Shown: positions 56,226-64,000 of the stretch, one piece after another
How positions within the stretch are numbered: the first letter of the stretch is position 1
Layout of the letters: every line of letters starts with the position of its first letter
Assembly (NCBI RefSeq): GCF_949987515.2
Contig: NC_082691.1
Coordinates: 63,123,740 to 63,187,739, forward strand
Source: Delphinus delphis
Lineage: Eukaryota; Chordata; Mammalia; Artiodactyla; Delphinidae
Length of the DNA: 64,000 nt
Reading direction: 5' to 3'
Program-made: the position numbers and the translations under genes
Notes under the pieces: generated by a model
What the model saw: the letters and a program-made list of their open reading frames with translations, nothing else
Told to the model about the DNA's origin: nothing
Database searches by the model: none

Positions 56226-57670
56226 GGTATGAGGCTGGTCCAGGCAGGCAGGTGGATCTCCTCAGGGCTCAGGTAGGGCCTGGGGCACCATTCCTCCGCC
56301 AGTCAGATCTTGGGGCTGACAACCAGAAACTCAGTAGCCATACAGGGCAAGACCTGCAGGCAGGTAGGATAGACAGAGCCCAAGTCCAGACAACAAGACA
56401 CCTCTCAGGACAGCATAGGTGGAGACCCCTTGAGCTAAGGACAGAAAGATCAGAGGTACCAACCAAGACGATCACTTGGGCTGCAAACCAAAGGGACAAA
56501 GAGGGAAGGTTGGGCTTTTCAATAATGAAGAAAAACAGAAACAACATCAGAAACAGAGACAGAACTGCTCTCAGCCACAGCAAAATCCCCAAATGCCCGG
56601 TTTGAGGACAATGCCACAAGCTACCCCAGCCAGTTTGCAAGGTTATAAGCCATAATTAGGGCTGGCAAATAGAGACTGCCTACAACTCAGGATTCCTGAA
56701 AAAAAAAAAAAAATGAAAGAAATTGTGCCTTGGGGTAAAAAAGGAAGATGCTTGCCCATGAGCTGCAGGAAGTTGTCTGTTATTTGAAGGGCCAGCCTCT
56801 CAGATTGTCAGTTCCCGGCGCGGCGACGTTGACATAAAGCAGCCCAAGATTCCACCCTTTCAAGAGTTGCCTAGAATATCTAAAAATAAGCCCAACGGGT
56901 GGACTTGCATCTCATTAATTTTCCTGAGGGTTTCACTCTGACCCTTTTTAATGCTGACATACCGCTGCTGCCTGAGAGCTTTAACTGAGCTGTTGATGGA
57001 CAACTGCATAATTTGGAAGCCAAGAACTTCCTACAGCTGCTATTAGAAGCTGCCCTGTCTGTTTTCCGGCAATAAGTTCATCAAATTCACTGTACATGTA
57101 AGACCAAAACTCTGAAGCTATAAAAAGAATTTAGCGTTGGTCTCTGGAATGAGCCTTTCAACATTCTCTGCAGGACTCCCTATGCCACCGCTGCCCCTCC
57201 CCCAGGAAGTGCCCAGTCAGCACCTAGGGCTCCGTTGGGGGTGTGAACAGCTGTGCAAGGCCAGCGCCTCCCCAGGGCACACAGGTCCATCTCCGGTTGT
57301 CTACTCAAGGACACGGCTCCTGCTAGTGCCCCCTCTCTCCCGCACTCTCAGTGTCCCTCCCTTTACTGGATCATTCTCATCAGCACACAGATCTGTTATT
57401 TCTTCCCTCATAAAAGAAAACCGTCTCTCACTTGACTACACGCTCTTCCACATACTGTTCCATTCTCTGCTCCCTTTTATAATAAAACTCTTCAAAGGAC
57501 GTGTCTGTAATTATCACGTCTTCTCCTCTCTTTCCAGCCTCTTGACCCTGCCCCAGCTGCACTTTCACCCCACCACTCTTCTGGCGCTGCTCTTATCAAT
57601 GACTCTGTGCTCCCAAATCAATGGTCAGCCTCAAGCCTCGCCTCACTGGGCCTCCGAAGCCTGTGACACG
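56226..57670. other. Non-repeat block with candidate conserved element
   Basis: Repeat families are not recognised in 56230-57130. 56780-57110 is unusually free of repeats and contains a CpG cluster ('cccggcgcggcgacgttgac') next to AT-rich homeodomain-like 'ctcattaattttcc' text. 57130-57670 is pyrimidine-rich and may be an upstream part of the L2 that follows. Confidence 0.4.
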
Positions 57671-58640
57671 TTTGATCGCTATCCCCTTCTGAAAGCATGC
57701 ACCTCACTGGCTTCCGGACACCACGCTCCTGGTTTTCCTCCCTCCTCACGGGCCATTCCTTCCCAGCCCCCTTTGAGGACTGTCCTCCTCCTTCTGACCT
57801 CCAACTTTGGGGAGCCCCAGGGCTGAGTTCTTCTCTATTTAGTCTCACTCCCCAGGGGACTTGCCCACATACATGCTAACCATGCCCTGTTCCACACCTC
57901 CAGTTCCAGCCTCTCGCCTGAACAGCTTCCTGGCAACCTCAGTTAGACGTCTCCCACTATTCTCAAGCTTAACACGTCCAGAGCAGGACTGTTTTCCCCT
58001 CAACCCCTTCTCCTCCCCATCTTCTTTATATCCAAGGAGATAGGATACAGCAACTCCATTCTTCCAGTCGTTCAGACCAAAGGTGTTAAGAGTCATCCTT
58101 GACTCTGCTCTTTCTTACTCTACCTCCACTCTGCCCTCAAACTACATCAGAGTGCGGTCACTCCTTACCACCCACCACTTCTTCTCTAATTCAAGCCACT
58201 GCTCTGTCTGGCCTGTACTACTGCAATAGCTTCAGAGGTTACCCCATTTCCCCACCACATCAGTCTATTCTCTACTCAGGCACCCTGGGTGAAACTGACA
58301 GCTCAACTGCTCAATTGCCTGCCCTCCATGGCCTTCCATCTCCCTTACAATCCTCACTGTGGCTTCGCCTGGGTCTATGTGCACTTGCCTCAATTACTTC
58401 TCCAACCTCACTCCCCACTATCCTGCTGGCTCCCCCCCACTCCAGCTGCACCGGCCTCCTGACTGTTTTCTGAACGCCCAAGCATGCTTCCACCTCAGGC
58501 CCCCCCAGTTACTCTTTCTTCAGCCTGGAAAGCTACTCTCCTCTAATATCCACACAACTCTCTCAATTACTCATGCCTCTTTTCAAGTCTCCTAGCCAGA
58601 GAGGCTTTCCCTGACCACTTCATCCAAAATACTTCTTCCA

Positions 58641-58998
58641 GGGCTTCCTTTGTGGTGGAGTGGTTGAGAATCCGCCTGCCAATGCAGGGAACACAGGTTT
58701 GAGCCCTGGTCCAGGAAGATCCCACATGCCACGGAGCAACTAAACCCATGCGTCACAACTACTAAGGCTGTGCTCTAGAGCCCATGAGCCACAACTCCTG
58801 ACCCCATGTGCCACAACTGCTGGGGCCCGCGTGCCTGGAGCCCATGCTCCGCATCAGGAGAGGCCACTGCGATGAGAGGCCTGTGCACCGCAGCGAGGAG
58901 TGGTCCCCGCTCGCTGCAACTAGAGAAGGCCTGAGCACAGCAGCAAAGACCCAACACAGCCAAACATAAATAAATAAATACATATTTTAAAAAAAGAA
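58641..58998 (+). mobile_element. CHR-1-type tRNA SINE nested in L2
   Basis: It starts gggcttcctttgtggtggag and ends in an (AAAT)n tail. The near-exact duplication aaaatacttcttcc is at 58626-58639, with aaaatacttcctcc at 58999-59012. Confidence 0.93.
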
Positions 58999-59100
58999 AA
59001 AATACTTCCTCCCCTTCGATCTTTCTGCCCTGTTCAGCCTGCCTTACCTATTATCCCTTAACAGTATATATGTATTTGTGTATTTGTTTATTATTTGTCT

Positions 59101-59101
<1 letters not shown>

Positions 59102-59135
<34 letters not shown>
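59102..59135. repeat. (AC)17 microsatellite
   Basis: A pure AC run of about 34 bases sits in the 3' part of the L2. Confidence 0.97.
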
Positions 59136-59137
<2 letters not shown>

Positions 59138-59234
59138 TAATGTCAGCTCCATGAGAAAAGAAACCTTGTTTGGTCTCCTGCCACATTCCTGGAGCCTGGA
59201 ACAGTGCCTGGCATGTAGAAGAGCCTCTAACTCT

Positions 59235-59480
59235 TCATTGAGCACTGCCATACGTGAAGCACTGATTTGGGTCCTTTACATAAATGAACTCATTTAATCC
59301 TCCAAAGAGACTACAAGGTAAGCAATATGATTATCATTCCCATTTCACAGAAGAAGGTAAAGCACAGAAAGGTGGTACATCTTGCTCAAAATCACACAGC
59401 TAGTTAGATGGCAGAACCAGGATTCGAATCCAGACAGTCTGGCCCCAGCACCTGCTCTGTAACCACCACTATGCACCTCC
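59235..59480 (-). mobile_element. MIR SINE, near full length
   Basis: 'gaactcatttaatcctccaa', 'tcacacagctagttagatgg' and 'caggattcgaatccagacag' follow reversed MIR order. Confidence 0.92.
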
Positions 59481-59484
59481 CTTA

Positions 59485-59945
59485 AGGAGTTCAATGTAGT
59501 CTGGAGGAATTTTGAGGCTCCATCCTGCCTAGACTTAACATCCAGCACCTTGGCTCTGACCTTGGCCCCAGCTCTGCCCACAGGGCTCTGCCCTGCTGAC
59601 AGCTGGGCCCCAATTCTGGTAGCTTCATCTCCATCTTACTCTTTGGTAAAAGAGTCCTAAGTCTCTGTCTTGGCTCACCTGCCCAGAATCCCTGTCCCCA
59701 GAACTGGGTCCTGTAAGAGCCCTCCCCAGAGACAAGAAGGCTTCTGGTTCTGCATAGGCCAAGAGGCCTTCAGGCACTGACCATCCAGCTATCTGGACAG
59801 AGCCCATCCCAGGAGCATCATGCAGTCGGCTCACCCCTCAGAACATGGCTGGCAGCCTAGTAGTAACTGCATCCAAAACCAGCCCATGGGGAGAAGCCTG
59901 TCCACAAGCCCCTACCAGCCAACCTTACCAGTCACTCCTGTACGG
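59485..59945. other. Unassigned intergenic sequence
   Basis: I recognise no exon or repeat family. Confidence 0.35.
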
Positions 59946-59949
59946 TTCA

Positions 59950-60135
59950 CTAACCATTCCTAAATCACGTGCAATGTGCCAGGCGCTGTGTACAGCACTT
60001 CCCACACGTTACCTTATGTTATCCCGTGACATAGGTAGTATCAAACCCACTTTGTAAATCTATAATGTTTAAAAACTTGCCAAGGGTCAGGGTGGGACTG
60101 AGCCCAGACCATCTGACTCCAGCGCCTGCGCTGTC
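59950..60135 (-). mobile_element. MIR SINE
   Basis: 'caatgtgccaggcgctgtgt', 'gacataggtagtatcaaacc' and 'actgagcccagaccatctga' follow reversed MIR order. Confidence 0.75.
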
Positions 60136-60290
60136 CCTCCTCCTCCTCACTGTCACCGGGCAGACTCTCTCCCAGCCTGCGGACACGGCTGCTTGCTCTT
60201 CGTGCATCTCAAAGGCAACAGCAGGTAGAAAATTCTGAAACATATTGTCCTGGCTGTCTGAGTGTTACATTCAAACGCATGTGTGCATGT

Positions 60291-60291
60291 G

Positions 60292-60322
<31 letters not shown>

Positions 60323-60328
60323 TCATTT

Positions 60329-60382
<54 letters not shown>
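60291..60382. repeat. Compound (CG/CA)n-(CT)n microsatellite
   Basis: A CGCGCGCG run passes into (CA)11 by 60322; after a 12-base spacer (CT)n runs 60335-60382. The first part alternates purine and pyrimidine; the second is pure pyrimidine. Confidence 0.97.
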
Positions 60383-60385
<3 letters not shown>

Positions 60386-60674
60386 GTCATGAGGCAAGGC
60401 CTCAGCCAGTGCATGTCTCTGTTCAAAATTATTGGGGCATCTCAGGACTATCCCCATTTACATTTAATAATAACAATCAAGTTATTATCTTTGACACTAA
60501 TTGAAGGAATCTGAACAGATAATCATAGCTCAAGACATGAACTTCTCTTTTGCTTACTAAAAATCACTGGGGACTTGCCTCTGACTGAGGCCTGAGTCAC
60601 TGCCAGAGCTCCCAGCAGTGAGCAACAATCACAGGACTATCAACAAGCATTTCTTGAACACCTATTGCATACGA

Positions 60675-60800
60675 GGTGGCAAAGCCCAGTGGATAGAGCT
60701 CTGAACAGACTACTCAAAGGTCCAGGTTTGAGCTCCAGCTCAGTCACTTATCTGTTGTGTTACCTTGGGTAAGTCATTCTGTGTCTCTGAGCCTTGATGA
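60675..60800 (+). mobile_element. MIR SINE fragment
   Basis: 'gtttgagctccagctcagtc' and 'gttaccttgggtaagtcatt' with 'tctgtgtctctgagccttga' follow MIR order. Confidence 0.7.
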
Positions 60801-61114
60801 AAAGAGAGATGGAACCAACTGGATTCTAATGAGATCTCTTCTACATTTGGCATTCTATGGAGAAGCAAAGAGGCTTCAGATCCCACACAGTAGAGGCCAA
60901 AGGAAAGTTTTCTTTGAGGGAGTCTGCTGTCCATGGAAAACACCAGAAAGGATTGTTCTACATTAGAGATGGTTGGCCTTTTGAATGTGAAATGCCTGAA
61001 TTACTAAAATAACTATCAGAATGATGGACAGATGCCTGTATGCACTCATTCACTCATTCATTCATTCAGGGCTGGAGTGGCCAAACTGACCTTTACTCAG
61101 GTCCTGACTCTGGA

Positions 61115-61260
61115 AAAAGTTCCCAGCTTTGGAGTCAGCCACCCCTGGGTTGGAGTCGCAGCTCCAACTCTTACAATCAGTGGAACCCTTGGCAAGTTGG
61201 TTAACCTGTCTGAACCTCAGTTTCTGCATCTTTAAAATGAAATAATTGTTCCCATCGCCT
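61115..61260 (+). mobile_element. MIR SINE
   Basis: 'ctttggagtcagccacccct' to 'cctgtctgaacctcagtttc' follows MIR order; the 3' part is missing. Confidence 0.8.
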
Positions 61261-61442
61261 CCATTCCCCAGTCTCCAGAAGACTGAGAATAGACCTCTTT
61301 GAGCACACTCAGATTAAAGGGAGTAAAAGTTTGTCACCACTCCCCCCTTAATTCACCAAATAGGTCCTTTATATTCCATACTCATCATCAGTATACTTGG
61401 GGCTTCCCATCCATTTAACAAGTTTTTATTGAGTGTCATTTT

Positions 61443-62369
61443 TTTTTCCTAATTATATATTTACTTTATATAGCTTTTTTTTAACATCTTTATTGGAGTA
61501 TAATTGCTTTACAATGTTGTGTTAGTTTCTGCTTTATAACAAAGTGAATCAGCTCTATGTATACATATATTCCCATATCTCTTCCCTCTTGCGTCTCCCT
61601 CCCTCCCACCCTCCCTATCCTACCCCTCTAGGTGGTTACAAAGCACCGAGCTGATCTCCCTGTGCTATGCACTTGCTTCCCACTAGCTATCTGTTTTACA
61701 TTTGGTAGTTTATATATGTCCATGCCATTCCCTCACTTTGTCCCAGCTTACCCTTCCCCCTCCCCCTCCCCGTGTCCTCAAGTCCATTCTCTATGTCTTT
61801 ATTCCTGTCCTGCCGCTAGGTTTATCAGAAACATTTTTTTTTTTAGATTCCATATACATGTGCTAGCATATAGTATTTGTTTTTCTCTTTCTGACTTACT
61901 TCACTCTGTATGACAGACTCTAGGTCTATCCACCTCATTACAAATAGCTCAATTTCGTTTCCTTTTATGGCTGAGTAATATTCCATGGTATATATGTACC
62001 ACATCTTCTTTATCCATTCATCTGTGAATGGACGCTTAGGTTGCTTTTCATGTCCTGGGGCTATTGTAAATAGTGCTGCAATGAACATTGTGGTACATGT
62101 CTCTTTTTGAATTATGTTTCTCATGGTATATGCCCAATAGTGGGACTGCTGGGTCATATGGTAGTTCTATTTTTAGTTTTTTAAGGAACCTCCATAGTGG
62201 CTGTATCAATTTACATTCCCACCAACAGTGCAAGAGGGTTCCCTTTCTCCACACCCTCTCCAGCAGATTTCTTTGTAGATTTTGTTTGTGGATTGTCTGT
62301 AGATTTTTTAATGATGGCCATTCTGACCGGTGTGAGGTGATACCTCTTTGTAGTTTTGATTTGCATTTT
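61443..62369 (-). mobile_element. 5'-truncated L1 nested in L2
   Basis: It starts from the reversed 3' UTR ('atctttattggagtataatt') and runs into ORF2 C-terminal sequence on the minus strand ([20 protein letters not shown]). The 13-base duplication tgagtgtcatttt is at 61430-61442 and 62370-62382. Several indels break the frame. Confidence 0.93.
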
Positions 62370-62940
62370 TGAGTGTCATTTTGCTCCAGGTATTATACTA
62401 GGTCTCAGGATCACAAGTGAATAAATACACATGGTCTCCATCTACACTAAGCTTCAAGTCTAGAGGGGGAGATGGAGGCGAACACAGCATCTACAGGGTA
62501 TTCTCAGCAGCTTGCATCCCAGCACAGAGCAAACAGGTACATGTACTGTAAAAATATTATTTGATAAAGTTACAAAAAGAATTAATTAGCAAGATAAGGG
62601 AAATCCATAGGAACACACAGAAGGGAAACCAAGATCAGATATGGGAGGTCACAAAGGCTTCCTTGGGGAAGAAATGTTGCAGAGAAAGAATATTCCAGGC
62701 AGAGGGAAAAGCACTTGCAAATCCTGGAGAAAAGACACAGAGAACTGAAAGCAGGGCAGTGACTGTTGCTCAGAGGTCACCACAGTACCAAGAAAAGAGA
62801 CATATCTGCCTAGGTCCATAGGGACTAGATCTTAAAAGACATTATGGGCTCATTTAAGGAGGACGGATTTTCCTGAGGGCAGCAGAAAGCCTTTAAGGGA
62901 TTTTACAAGGCAGAGATATCATGAGACATTTATTTTAGAG

Positions 62941-63109
62941 CTATGCTTCTCAAATCCCAGTGTACTTAGGTATGTATCATCTGGGTACTTGATAAATGCA
63001 AATTCTGATTCAGCAGATCTGGGGTGGGGCCTAGGATTCTGCATTTCTAATGAGCTCCCATGTGATGCTGATGGTGCTGGTCCATGGACCACACTTTTGA
63101 GTACCAAGG
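62941..63109. mobile_element. MER5-like hAT-Charlie element
   Basis: 'aaattctgattcagcagatc' and 'tgctgatggtgctggtccat' match MER5A. The 8-base duplication ttttagag lies at 62933-62940 and 63110-63117, as expected for hAT elements. Confidence 0.9.
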
Positions 63110-63544
63110 TTTTAGAGTGATCACTCTAGCTAGTTTTGATAAATGAATTGGAAGAGAGCAGAACCAAGGAGACAGGGACACCAGCTGGATAAGTGATAGT
63201 GAGGAAATGGGCTGAGGAAGTGGCAAATGGAACAGAAATAGATGAGCAGAGATGGAATATCACAGGATTTGTCAGGGGAGAAGAAGCCAAGGATGGTGTT
63301 GCTGTTCCTGGCTTAGGCATCTGAGTGAGTCAAGGTGGCATTCGCCGAGACAGGAGCCCAGAAGGAAAAGCCAAGTTCGGGAGAGAAGATGAATTCATCT
63401 TTGTACACACTGTTCTTATGAGGTTCCTCTAAACATTTTAAGTAGAGGTATCAAGGAAGCAGTTGAATATACAGATAGAGAATTCAGAAGAGAGTTCTAG
63501 ATCACAGACGTATAACTGGGAGCCATCAGCAGGTATATATTTTT

Positions 63545-64000
63545 TTCTCTTCTCTGAAATGCCAGAGAAGCTAGAGCTGCAATTTCCTTCCCTCTGGCAG
63601 CTTCTGAAATACTTCCAATATAACGGGGCAGGGAGCAGGGAGCTGGTAGCTCCATGGCACTCCCCTTCTTAAGCTTGTCTACTGCTCCCTCAAGGTTCCC
63701 CACAAGCAAACATGGTTGGAACCTGCTAGGAAGAGGAGTGCTCCCTCACAGAGGCTAGGGGACCTTATTTCTACCCACTGAAATCCAAATTCAATCTCAT
63801 TCATAGACTGTTTGAGAAAAGGAAATAAGAGAAGATTATGAAGGGTGTCTGGCATAACGCCTACTAGCAGAGAGTGGAGAGAGGGAGCTAGGCTGTAGTC
63901 ACATGCAGTACCATGTCCAGGAGGACTAGCAAGAACTTGGCAGGGCTTAAGTCCCAGAAGGTCAAATAAGCCCCAGAAAGGAACAGGCACAGGAAACAAG
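63545..64000. other. Unassigned intergenic sequence to window end
   Basis: I recognise no exon or repeat family. Confidence 0.35.

Larger units (their letters stand above)
57670..59235 (+). mobile_element. Long L2 LINE copy, split by a SINE
   Basis: 'cttccggacaccacgctcct', 'ccccagggctgagttcttct', 'cagcaactccattcttccag', 'ccctgaccacttcatccaaa' and the end 'aacagtgcctggcatgtaga' follow L2 in order over about 1.2 kb of L2 sequence. It is the longest L2 copy in sense orientation here. Confidence 0.85.
61385..63540 (-). mobile_element. L2 LINE, reverse, split by an L1 and a MER5-like element
   Basis: 'aacaagtttttattgagtgt' is the reversed L2 end. After the L1, 'caggtattatactaggtctc' continues it, then 'agaatattccaggcagaggg' and 'cagaggtcaccacagtacca' follow in order to about 63540. 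A MER5-like element at 62941-63109 is inserted in the same L2. Confidence 0.75.

Noticed and set aside
57137..57826. 229-codon plus-strand open frame
   Set aside because: It runs from low-complexity pyrimidine-rich DNA into an L2 LINE and has no recognisable protein similarity.

Overview
This is a mammalian nuclear window, almost certainly cetacean. It carries about 17 tRNA-derived SINEs of the CHR type (5' box reading 'cttccctggtggcgcagtgg'), many with intact target-site duplications. It also has the 3' ends of cetartiodactyl-type L1 elements, over an older layer of MIR, L2, MaLR/ERVL LTRs, MER5-like hAT and Tigger fragments. There are no bacterial-style genes, operons or CRISPR arrays. Almost every open frame in the window is chance or transposon-derived.

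One protein-coding gene segment is supported: the first coding exon of PDE1C (calcium/calmodulin-dependent phosphodiesterase 1C, long N-terminal form) on the minus strand at 4378-4462. It has a good start context and ends at a consensus GT splice donor in phase 1. It sits in a CpG island (about 4140-4780) that holds the presumed promoter and 5' UTR. Bases 1-4377 are therefore the start of the following PDE1C intron, with an unusual polypyrimidine tract at 3604-4070 and a (CCTCG)5 repeat at 4261-4285. Bases above about 4.8 kb lie upstream of this promoter. They are 5' flank, or an intron of a longer transcript if one exists.

From 5 to 64 kb the sequence is gene-poor and repeat-rich. It includes nested elements: a SINE in an L1 at 26.7-27.8 kb, an L1 in a MIR at 42.2-43.9 kb, two L1s in a reverse L2 tract at 36.8-40.7 kb, an L1 in an L2 tract at 61.4-63.5 kb, and a SINE in an unclassified insert in an old L1 at 46.3-48.2 kb. 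Solo LTRs lie at 13.1, 14.4, 35.4 and 48.5 kb. Two good CTCF-like motifs (19.73 and 44.09 kb, same orientation) and a few repeat-free blocks (17.3, 29.0 and 56.8 kb) are the best regulatory candidates. No previously undescribed gene system was found. The most useful observations concern the PDE1C 5' end, the CTCF-like sites and the dated insertion nests. Repeat family names were assigned by eye and boundaries without a stated duplication are approximate.
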